From Candidatus Aenigmatarchaeota archaeon (GTDB lineage Archaea; Aenigmatarchaeota; Aenigmatarchaeia; QMZP01), in the NCBI GenBank assembly GCA_016782405.1, contig JADHYO010000003.1:1-36654 (forward strand): a stretch of 36,654 bases of DNA. The letters run 5' to 3'. The notes beneath the pieces are model-generated. The model was given only the letters and a program-made list of their open reading frames with translations. It searched no databases and was not told the origin of the DNA. Of this stretch, positions 30,351-36,654 are shown piece after piece (within the stretch, counting starts at the first letter, position 1; every line of letters starts with the position of its first letter). The translations under genes and the position numbers were made by a program.

Positions 30351-30745
30351 TCTAACCTCTTAACTGATTCCTTAATCCAGGAGGGGAAGTTTCCCTCCAA
30401 GATGGACTCTTTAGCTACCCAGAGGAAGCCTTCATGATCATCACTGAGCTTCAGCTCCCCGTTTTTTATGGTGCAGAGGAATACTGTCCCTACCACATGG
30501 AAATTTTCAGACCATGCTATGGTTACCACATGGACCGGTTTCTGCACGTCAACATCAAGATTGGTCTCCTCTTTAACCTCACACCTTAGGGCCTCTATGG
30601 GATTTGTCTCGCCAAATTCAATCTTCCCTCCTGGGATGTCATTTGCGTCAAAATCCTTGTGGACACTGTTAGGCTTCTTCAGGAGAAGGATTTTATTGTC
30701 CTTTATTACCAATGCTTTCACTGCAGGGAAGATATTCTGATTCAT
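30347..30745 (-). CDS. NUDIX hydrolase
   Basis: A 132-residue NUDIX protein, probably a nucleoside triphosphate pyrophosphatase. The box is GGKIEFGETNPIEALRCEVK then EETNL, close to the consensus but with one extra residue before the REU position and Cys in place of Arg. Its place between a cobalamin adenosyltransferase and NrdR suggests sanitising or balancing dNTPs, by context only. The ATG at 30745 overlaps the preceding stop as ATGA; a GTG at 30751 is the alternative start. Confidence 0.85.
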   Translation of the reverse strand: MNQNIFPAVKALVIKDNKILLLKKPNSVHKDFDANDIPGGKIEFGETNPIEALRCEVKEETNLDVDVQKPVHVVTIAWSENFHVVGTVFLCTIKNGELKLSDDHEGFLWVAKESILEGNFPSWIKESVKRLE

Positions 30746-31308
30746 TCCCACACCACTTCCTTACCTTTTTCTCTGTTGTTTACAATGCGGGCAAGTATGA
30801 AGAGGAAGTCTGAAAGGCGGTTGAAGTATTTTAGGATTTGGAAATTGACTGTTTCCATCTTGGCTGCCACTACCCTTCTTTCAACGCGGCGGGTGACTGC
30901 GCGGGCGTATTGCAGGGCTGTTGCTCCGGGGGTTCCTGAGGGCAGGATGAACTTGTTCAATGGGGGCAGCTCTTTCTCAAATTTCATAATGAGGTCTTCC
31001 ATTTTTTTTACTTCGTTCTCTGTCATTTCCTTGGTTCGTTTCAACCGCTCGGTCTGTCTTGGATCAAGTGTTTCCTGCTTTTTTATTGGGTTAGCTAAGT
31101 CAGAACCTATTAGGAGGAGGTCGCCCTGGATTTCCCTGAGGATTTCCCTTGCTTCTTTGTCCTTAATCAGTGAGACAGCCAGCCCAATAAGGGAATTCAG
31201 CTCATCCACTTCGCCAAAGGCTTCAACTAAGGGGTTGTCCTTTTTTACACATTCTCCTGCATAAAGGTATGTATGGCCGGAATCGAAATGGTCACTATAC
31301 TTCTTCAT
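30742..31308 (-). CDS. pduO: Cob(I)alamin adenosyltransferase, PduO type
   Basis: A 188-residue enzyme that attaches the adenosyl group of ATP to cob(I)alamin, giving adenosylcobalamin. Family motifs are SDHFDSGHTYLYAGECVKKD, AFGEVDELNSLIGLA, IQGDLLLIGSDLA, FILPSGTPGATALQYARAVT, RRVERR and LKYFNRLSDFLFILAR. It supplies the cofactor of the class II reductase in the next transcription unit. GATTTAAAAATG at about 31327-31338 is its TATA box. GAGGGAATC is a possible ribosome-binding site. First gene of a three-gene operon. Confidence 0.94.
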   Translation of the reverse strand: MKKYSDHFDSGHTYLYAGECVKKDNPLVEAFGEVDELNSLIGLAVSLIKDKEAREILREIQGDLLLIGSDLANPIKKQETLDPRQTERLKRTKEMTENEVKKMEDLIMKFEKELPPLNKFILPSGTPGATALQYARAVTRRVERRVVAAKMETVNFQILKYFNRLSDFLFILARIVNNREKGKEVVWE

Positions 31309-31349
31309 GATTCCCTCATGGATTCTTGATTTAAAAATGCGCTATCACA

Positions 31350-31706
31350 CTATGCTTTTTGTTTTATGCGCGCAAACCCATCAAAATGGATTTTTGAATC
31401 ATCAGGATTGAAGACCTCAACCACTTTGTATTTTCCTTTTGTGTGCAGCTCGTTGTCCAGCATGATATGAGTAGCTTCCAGGATAACAATGCTTGCCAGT
31501 GGGCGGGAAAGCTGGCTACCATCTGTTTCCAGGAGCGGGATTTCCCCCTCAAGGTAGTAATTGCGTTGGCCTTTCTTGAGAAATTCATGGACCTGACCGG
31601 CCTCAAGCCCTTCGGGGATGCACTCTTCCCTTTCCCTGCTTCCGGCCCGGAATTCAGAAATGTTCCGCAGTGCCAAGTCCGGATTGAATTCAACTTGTAT
31701 ACCCAT
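31350..31706 (-). CDS. Hypothetical protein (118 aa) between pduO and nrdJ
   Basis: Unrecognised soluble protein. It begins MGIQVEFNPDLALRNISEFR, with a central beta-rich part (NYYLEGEIPLLETDGSQLSR, ASIVILEATHIMLD) and YKVVEVFNPD near the end. GTGAT lies 3 bases before the ATG at 31706, which decides this start over the longer frame to 31790; that longer frame would overlap nrdJ. It sits among dNTP genes on the same strand, so a related role is possible, but nothing in the sequence shows it. Confidence 0.65.
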   Translation of the reverse strand: MGIQVEFNPDLALRNISEFRAGSREREECIPEGLEAGQVHEFLKKGQRNYYLEGEIPLLETDGSQLSRPLASIVILEATHIMLDNELHTKGKYKVVEVFNPDDSKIHFDGFARIKQKA

Positions 31707-31737
31707 AGCATCACTTGGGTTTTTGTTTAAAATATTA

Positions 31738-34110
31738 TCAGAGAAAGCAAGCTGAAAGTCCGCATTCTTTGCAGGTTGCGCAGCCTTCACCGAAGTCCAG
31801 GTTCTTTGATGTACATTCTGGACATTCTTCCCAACGCTTCATGTCAGCCTTGGTTATGGATTCTTGGCTGGCAGAGGGGTTGGGTTCTTGGCTGGCAGAG
31901 GGGTTGGGTTCCTGGCTCGCGGGGGGTTTGGGTTCCTGGCTGACAGTGGTTTCTGTGGATGGGATGACTTGGGGTTTAATGTCGCCGTTTTCCTCTGGGA
32001 TTGAATCTCCTGTTTTCATGACCTGGATTTTCCTACTCTTGTCGCGGTAGACAGTGCAACCCTTGCAACCGAGCTCCCAGGCAAGGAGATACCCGTTGGA
32101 GACGTCTTCCTTGGTTGCGGTGGAGGGGAAGTTTATTGTCTTTGTTATTGAATTATCCACATGCTTCTGGAACGATGCCTGCATCCTTATGTGGGCCTCT
32201 GCTGAGATGTCCAGGGCTGTGGCAAAGATGCCCTTGAGGTCCTGGGGGAGGTCCAGCTTCTGGACTGAGCCGCACGCCTTTGCCACAGTGCGCATCAGCT
32301 CTTCGGAGTAAAGCCCGCGCTTCTTGAGCGCGTCCTCAAAGTCATTGTTCACATAATAGAGGGTCTGGCCGCCCATTACTTCTGCCTTTGCAAATACTAA
32401 TGCAAAGGTTGGCTCAAGACCTGAGGAACAGTCAAACATCATTGAAATTGTTCCTGTGGGTGCGATTGTTGTGAGTGCTGCATTTCTCATTTTTATTCCC
32501 TTTTCCTTGTAAATGCTTTTGTCCCAGTTGGGGAATGGGCTTTTTTCCTTGGCCAGCTCCTGGCTCATTTTGTGGGCTTCTTCATTAACAATCCTCATAA
32601 CTTTGTCTGCTGCTTCAAGCCCTTCTTGGGAATCATACTTTATCCCGAGCTTGTGAAGCATGTCTGCAAAACCCATTATACCCAATCCTATTCTGCGGTT
32701 GCCGCGGAACACCTTGTTGACCTTTTCCACTGGGAATTCTGAGCGGTCAATTACATTGTCAAGCATCCTAACCGCGATTCTTGTCACCTCCTTCAGGCGT
32801 TCTGTGTCGATTTTTCCATCCTTTGCAAATGCCTTGAGGCTTATAGATCCTAAATTGCACACATCACCGTCGTGGAGCATCTGCTCACCACACGGATTGC
32901 ACGCTTCTATTCTCCCGAGACCGGGAAGGGGGTTGGACTTGTTCACTGTGTCCATGAATATTACACCAGGTTCGCCATTATTCCAGGCAGCTGTCACAAC
33001 TTTGTCAAAGAGTTCACGGGGGGTCATGTTTGCTTCCTTTATGTCAGTGATATTGCCATGCTCGTCCCTGCTAACATATCTGGGAAGCATCTTTTCTTTT
33101 CCAAAGGAGCACATCCAGGGGTTTGTATCGTCTGATTTGACTTTTTCCATGAACTCATCTGTAAGGCCTACAGAGATGTTGAAGTTTTTTATGTCACCCT
33201 CGACTGCCTTGCAGTTGATGAAGTCCATGATATCTGGGTGGTCAACTCGCATGACTGCCATGTTGGCGCCGTGACGACCTTGCTGTTTAATTACCCCGAA
33301 GGCGTTGTTGTAGACCCGCAAAAAAGAGACAGGCCCTGAGGCCTGGCCCCTTGAGCGCTTTGCTATACTTTGCGCAGGCCTCAGGAGGTGGAAAGGGAAG
33401 CCCAGCCCAGCCCCGGCCTGCTGGAGAAGGGAGGCGTCCTTGAGTGTTGTGAAGATGCCGTCCATGCTGTCCTCCATGTGGAGGACAATGCAGTTTGATA
33501 TTAGCGGGGTTGGGGCTCCGGCATTCGCAAGTGTGCGGCCTGCAGGGGTGAACTCAAAATTGAGCATCACATCCAGGAACTGCTTCCTGATTTTTTCAAT
33601 TTCCTCGTCGCTTTTATTGTAGTCTTTCTCCACCTCAGCCAAAGTCCTTGCCACCCGCCTGAACATTTCCTCTGGGGACTCTGCTATATTCCCGTCCTCA
33701 TCTCTGGCCAAGTAGCGGCCTGCCACCACCCTGAGGGCATTTGGGGAGAATGGAATCTTGGTTGTCCTGCCGTTTAGTATTTCCCTTTGGGTGGCCCTGA
33801 CTTCAGAGCGCTTCTGGCGATAGAGGATGTAAACCTTAGCTGTCTTTGCATGACCGTTGCTTATAAGAATGCGTTCAACCATGTCCTGAATCCCTTCTAC
33901 TGTGGGTAGTGTGTTTTTAGGTGTTTCTTTTTCAAGGGTTTCAACAACCTGTTCTGCCAGGTTCTCGGCCAGATTGCGATCCTTCCCTCCCACGGACTGG
34001 GCAGCCTTGAAAATAGCATTTATTATTTTTCCCTTGTCAAAAGCAACGACTATGTCATCACGTTTCTTTATCTTCTCTATCTTTGTTTTCTTTTCATCAA
34101 CACTTTCCAT
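31738..34110 (-). CDS. nrdJ: Adenosylcobalamin-dependent (class II) ribonucleotide reductase
   Basis: A 790-residue enzyme that reduces ribonucleotides to deoxyribonucleotides with a B12 radical. The N-terminal ATP-cone (about 15-105, DDIVVAFDKGKIINAIFKAA) senses dATP/ATP. The core has FTPAGRTLANAGAPTPLISN, NPCGEQMLHDGDVCNLGSI with the catalytic CxE, and TIAPTGTISMMFDCSSGLEP. A low-complexity linker of SQEPNPSA repeats leads to a C-terminal zinc ribbon (CPEC, then GCATCKECGLSAC), which passes electrons. The start at 34110 (MESVDEKK) lies after the promoter; the frame to 34167 crosses the NrdR boxes. Its own oxygen tolerance suits anoxic or microoxic life. Confidence 0.95.
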   Translation of the reverse strand: MESVDEKKTKIEKIKKRDDIVVAFDKGKIINAIFKAAQSVGGKDRNLAENLAEQVVETLEKETPKNTLPTVEGIQDMVERILISNGHAKTAKVYILYRQKRSEVRATQREILNGRTTKIPFSPNALRVVAGRYLARDEDGNIAESPEEMFRRVARTLAEVEKDYNKSDEEIEKIRKQFLDVMLNFEFTPAGRTLANAGAPTPLISNCIVLHMEDSMDGIFTTLKDASLLQQAGAGLGFPFHLLRPAQSIAKRSRGQASGPVSFLRVYNNAFGVIKQQGRHGANMAVMRVDHPDIMDFINCKAVEGDIKNFNISVGLTDEFMEKVKSDDTNPWMCSFGKEKMLPRYVSRDEHGNITDIKEANMTPRELFDKVVTAAWNNGEPGVIFMDTVNKSNPLPGLGRIEACNPCGEQMLHDGDVCNLGSISLKAFAKDGKIDTERLKEVTRIAVRMLDNVIDRSEFPVEKVNKVFRGNRRIGLGIMGFADMLHKLGIKYDSQEGLEAADKVMRIVNEEAHKMSQELAKEKSPFPNWDKSIYKEKGIKMRNAALTTIAPTGTISMMFDCSSGLEPTFALVFAKAEVMGGQTLYYVNNDFEDALKKRGLYSEELMRTVAKACGSVQKLDLPQDLKGIFATALDISAEAHIRMQASFQKHVDNSITKTINFPSTATKEDVSNGYLLAWELGCKGCTVYRDKSRKIQVMKTGDSIPEENGDIKPQVIPSTETTVSQEPKPPASQEPNPSASQEPNPSASQESITKADMKRWEECPECTSKNLDFGEGCATCKECGLSACFL
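31861..31932 (-). repeat. 24-bp tandem repeat in nrdJ linker
   Basis: Three copies of a 24-base unit (31861-31884, 31885-31908, 31909-31932), the first two identical over most of their length, encode SQEPNPSA-type octapeptides, with a fourth partial copy beyond. It is a Pro/Ser-rich spacer before the zinc ribbon, likely variable in copy number. Confidence 0.75.
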
Positions 34111-34129
34111 TTGACACCACACATTCAAA

Positions 34130-34145
34130 ACACAATATTTTGTGT
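34130..34145 (-). promoter_or_regulatory. NrdR box 1 (proximal)
   Basis: ACACAATATTTTGTGT is an almost perfect match to the NrdR box (ACAC-A/T-ATAT-A/T-GTGT palindrome), 20 bases before the nrdJ start, covering the predicted transcript start. Confidence 0.8.
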
Positions 34146-34161
34146 TCTGAGAACGAATAAA

Positions 34162-34177
34162 GCACAATATGTTGTGT
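34162..34177 (-). promoter_or_regulatory. NrdR box 2 (distal)
   Basis: GCACAATATGTTGTGT, with centre 32 bases from that of box 1, three helical turns away, so both lie on the same face of DNA as in bacterial nrd promoters. GCTTTATT (TATA candidate, 34156-34163) sits between the boxes, so a bound NrdR pair would block the promoter. Confidence 0.78.
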
Positions 34178-34278
34178 TTTCCTGATATTACTTAGTCCCA
34201 ATCCTTTATATTGATTTTTGTGATGTGGGATATATTTCCCAACAAGATGTTTCCAAAACTAATTTCTTAACAGTGTTA

Positions 34279-35154
34279 TTATCTTGGCTGGAAGTCAAAA
34301 CGCCACTTTTCTAGATTTTGTTGTTTAGGCTGGCTTTTCTTTCTTGTTTTCATGTACCTCACCAGAAAGATTCCCAGAATAACCACTACAACTGCGGCTC
34401 CTGCCCACGGGGCTGCCTCGGCAAGGAATCTTCCTGTTGGATCAATGCCTGATTGTTGGGTCTGGTTGCCTTTGGTTTCATTGGCTTCAGGCTCTAGGCA
34501 CAGGCCATTCACGCATTCCCCAAGGCACACTTCGCTGTAAACCCATTTACCATCTTCACAGACAAACACAGTGAAGCCTTCACCGCATTTTTTAACCCCA
34601 GAAGGACACTCTCCCCTTTTTACTGTTTCTTCCTGGGTTGTGGAAGAGGGTGATGATACGCTGATTGGTGGGGGCTGCTGCGATGATGATGAGCTTCCGC
34701 CTGTAGACGGGCTTGGTGGTGGGCTTGGTGGGGCTGAGACATGAATTTCAACTGATTCCACTGAGCCGCTTGACTTCTGGCTGTTGTTGCTTATTGCTTG
34801 CCAACTGCCCTGAACAAAGTAGGTTCCGCTAGCAGAGGATGGTATACCAACATAATATGTTATTTCCTTGTTTGAAATGCCGGACTTGCTGCTGAACAGC
34901 CACTTGATTTGGCTATTGATTATTTTATCAATTTCAGGCGACGCCCCATGGATGGACCAGCCAGATGGGAGGGTTTCAGTTACAATTAAGCCTTCCTGCG
35001 TTCCTGTAACAGTCAGAGTGAGCTTGACTTTGAAAACGTCGCCTGAATGGACCTGGATGCTGACAGGGCTCCTACTGATTTCAACCTGGGCTGCTGCATA
35101 CGGCAGGATGGAAATAAAAATGACAGCGAGGATTAATCCTGAGTGTTTGCCCAT
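34279..35154 (-). CDS. Cell-surface protein with signal peptide and C-terminal anchor
   Basis: A 291-residue exported protein. Signal peptide MGKHSGLILAVIFISILPYAAAQ. Residues about 25-140 form an Ig-like beta-sandwich (VSIQVHSGDVFKVKLTLTVT, ETLPSGW) as in archaeal DUF11-type surface domains. A Pro/Ser linker follows (PPSPPPSPSTGGSSSSS), then a Cys-rich module with six cysteines (GECPSGVKKCGEGF, CLGECVNGLC), and a membrane helix near 250-270 with a basic cytoplasmic end. GGTGAT precedes the ATG by 6 bases. The start overlaps the upstream gene's end by 22 bases, so the two are co-expressed. Confidence 0.8.
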   Translation of the reverse strand: MGKHSGLILAVIFISILPYAAAQVEISRSPVSIQVHSGDVFKVKLTLTVTGTQEGLIVTETLPSGWSIHGASPEIDKIINSQIKWLFSSKSGISNKEITYYVGIPSSASGTYFVQGSWQAISNNSQKSSGSVESVEIHVSAPPSPPPSPSTGGSSSSSQQPPPISVSSPSSTTQEETVKRGECPSGVKKCGEGFTVFVCEDGKWVYSEVCLGECVNGLCLEPEANETKGNQTQQSGIDPTGRFLAEAAPWAGAAVVVVILGIFLVRYMKTRKKSQPKQQNLEKWRFDFQPR

Positions 35155-36470
35155 TGGTGGATCACCTCGAGGATTTTATTGTCGCCAAAGCGGTTCTTGC
35201 TCCATCTGAAAATAGCAGTCAGAACTTCCCCGTCATTCAGCTCCTCAGGGACAAGGCTGTAGTCATTGACAAAATCAAATACCAGTCTTTTGGTAACATT
35301 TATTATTGCACTTTCTACCAGATAGCCAGATTTAGAGGCGTTTATTGTTTGGTTGCCGTTGCCTGTGGCATTAATCTCGTACCTGCCACTCTGGTTTGTC
35401 ACGACTGTCTTATTTACCAGGGTAACATTGGCTTTTTCCATTGGGTTCCCAAAGATGTCTTCTATAAAACCTGACAGTGGCCCGCCAATCACTTCAATTA
35501 TGGTCTCGCCGAAACTTCCGTAGTAGATGACCCCATCATTGTCAACTGTCTTCCATTCACCTGTTATTTTGTGGGAGCCGGCCTCCGGGGGAGTTGTGAA
35601 GATGTAGTTAATTGTTCCGTCTTTTAGGGGGAACCTATCTCCCATGAGCCATTTGACATGTGTGCTCTCGTCGAAGCTGCTGTCTGTGGCTTCTGTGCTT
35701 TCTGCCCACACTGAATTTTCTGCGTCTGCTGAATCACTGCCCATTATCTGGATTATTCCCATTGGGTTGGTCTCCCTTACCACTAGACCTATTTGGGATG
35801 TAAGGAATGAATAGCTTAGGGAAACATTAACAACCACGTTTGGTTTGTAGCTTGTTTTCAGTGGGGAAAGTATTCTCTTCGCATCTAGGATTTTCTGGGC
35901 CTGGGCTTCCCTGTACTTGCTGTTTTGAGGTTCTGGCTTTTCTCTTTCCAAGAAGTCTGCGCTGTTGTTCCCTGTGTCCTGGTTGTTTCCGCCCCACGGT
36001 ATTAGGAAGCCGGGCTTTCTTTCAAGACTGTGACCGCTTTTCACATCCGCTGCAGGTGAGGCTTCGTACATTCCCGGGTTGTTGAAGCCCGCCTTTTCTC
36101 CGTAGCCTACAGTGTCTATTATTTTTGATGGATCTTTCAACCTTACAGAATCAGGACTGTTTTGTAAATCAGCTCCTACTGCAGGGCAGTCCCTGCTAAA
36201 AATATTTCTCTGTCCAATTAGGTAGTAGCCATAAGCTGGGACGCTCCCTTCTAGAGGGGCCCAGACCTTCCACTTTCCGTCATTGCCGTTTCCCATCTCA
36301 ACTACCCAGCCTGTGAGGTTCACTGGAGTTGAGGCGGGGTTGTAAAGCTCGACGAATTCGTTTCCAGTGTCTGTGCCGTCAGGATCGTAAAGTATTTCGC
36401 TGATGACAACAGCTGAAGCGCTCGGAAGAATGAGTATGGAAATAATTGCTGCTGCCAGGAAACTTTTCAT
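35133..36470 (-). CDS. Secreted lamin-tail-domain protein with carboxypeptidase-regulatory-like repeat
   Basis: A 445-residue exported protein. Signal peptide MKSFLAAAIISILILPSASA. A lamin-tail domain covers about 21-150 (VVISEILYDPDGTDTGNEF, ELYNPASTPVNLTGWVV, YYLIGQRN, VRLKDPSKIIDTVGYG). A middle beta domain spans about 200-330. A CarboxypepD-regulatory-like beta domain follows (GFIEDIFGNPMEKANVTLVN, GRYEINATGNGNQTI). The last 35 residues (DGEVLTAIFRWSKNRFGDNK) resemble the helical C-terminal domain seen at the end of many archaeal secreted proteins. AATTAATAAATG near 36490-36501 fits a leaderless TATA start. Likely an S-layer-associated or adhesion protein; the ligand is unknown. Confidence 0.83.
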   Translation of the reverse strand: MKSFLAAAIISILILPSASAVVISEILYDPDGTDTGNEFVELYNPASTPVNLTGWVVEMGNGNDGKWKVWAPLEGSVPAYGYYLIGQRNIFSRDCPAVGADLQNSPDSVRLKDPSKIIDTVGYGEKAGFNNPGMYEASPAADVKSGHSLERKPGFLIPWGGNNQDTGNNSADFLEREKPEPQNSKYREAQAQKILDAKRILSPLKTSYKPNVVVNVSLSYSFLTSQIGLVVRETNPMGIIQIMGSDSADAENSVWAESTEATDSSFDESTHVKWLMGDRFPLKDGTINYIFTTPPEAGSHKITGEWKTVDNDGVIYYGSFGETIIEVIGGPLSGFIEDIFGNPMEKANVTLVNKTVVTNQSGRYEINATGNGNQTINASKSGYLVESAIINVTKRLVFDFVNDYSLVPEELNDGEVLTAIFRWSKNRFGDNKILEVIHQWANTQD

Positions 36471-36527
36471 AGTATATTATTTGATACATAATTAATAAAT
36501 GGGTTGGGTTTGTTGGTATCTACTCAC

Positions 36528-36611
36528 CTACGGTAAGTGATTCTGAATATACTCATACCCGTAATCCATAAATTCCTTTCCCTGTTTTTTCCATGTTCCC
36601 ATGACTGACAT
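36528..36611 (-). CDS. Possible 27-aa ORF with strong ribosome-binding site
   Basis: ATG at 36611 is preceded directly by GAGGTGATC, one of the best ribosome-binding sites in the window. The frame gives MSVMGTWKKQGKEFMDYGYE and ends after 27 residues at TAG. It may be a real micro-protein, a leader peptide, or the start of a gene disrupted by a mutation or sequencing error. Nothing upstream is visible past the window edge. Confidence 0.35.
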   Translation of the reverse strand: MSVMGTWKKQGKEFMDYGYEYIQNHLP

Positions 36612-36654
36612 GATCACCTCATGGTTCCTTGACCCCTTAGGGGACCTGTTCCCC

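Noticed and set aside
36631-36654. CCCCTTAGGGG palindrome at the window end
   Set aside because: Short and unpaired with other signals; it may be a hairpin but nothing supports a role.

Overview
The window is archaeal chromosome. It carries ribosomal protein S6e and L37Ae, RNA polymerase subunit P, exosome Rrp4/Rrp41/Rrp42, both 20S proteasome subunits, the termination nuclease aCPSF1/FttA, SBDS, prefoldin beta, an RPA-type OB-fold protein and SepF. Promoters have TATA boxes about 26 bases before the start codon, which implies many leaderless mRNAs. Genes with a leader often show GTGAT or GGTGAT just before ATG, matching the archaeal anti-Shine-Dalgarno sequence. The small compact genes and many tiny Cys-rich proteins suggest an uncultivated, possibly DPANN-like archaeon, but the lineage cannot be fixed from the sequence alone.

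Layout. 0-5.4 kb: a cut-off ORF, a site-2 protease divergent from S6e, two exported proteins (12-Cys and EF-hand), two overlapping mini zinc proteins, an RPA-like protein and two orphans. 5.4-7.7 kb: a short Rad50-like ATPase. 7.7-12.6 kb: psmA-SBDS divergent from TyrRS, then a cupin, a JAMM protease and TrpRS. 12.6-17.6 kb: a membrane methyltransferase, a 36-aa zinc ribbon, an MFS carrier, an HD-like protein, a NodU/CmcH carbamoyltransferase, a NUDIX hydrolase and a small membrane protein. 17.6-21.4 kb: trehalose synthase TreT divergent from a ThiI PP-loop domain, an orphan, and a membrane-anchored FKBP. 21.4-25.1 kb: the exosome operon rrp4-rrp41-rrp42-L37Ae-rpoP-prefoldin-UPF0147, then sepF. 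25.1-27.2 kb: an atypical segment with one secreted protein of bacterial look between two non-coding flanks rich in inverted repeats. 27.2-29.8 kb: psmB-aCPSF1. 29.9-34.2 kb: a deoxynucleotide module. 34.3-36.5 kb: two overlapping surface-protein genes.

How it fits together. The archaeal exosome/proteasome neighbourhood is present but split into three pieces (psmA-SBDS; the exosome operon; psmB-aCPSF1), joining RNA decay, transcription termination, ribosome maturation and protein turnover. The deoxynucleotide module is a coherent regulon: a B12-dependent ribonucleotide reductase, a PduO-type adenosyltransferase that makes its cofactor, a NUDIX hydrolase, and the repressor NrdR, with two NrdR boxes over the reductase promoter. 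The least explained part is the 2-kb segment at 25.2-27.2 kb. It could be a transferred element, a structured transcript or, less likely, an assembly artefact.
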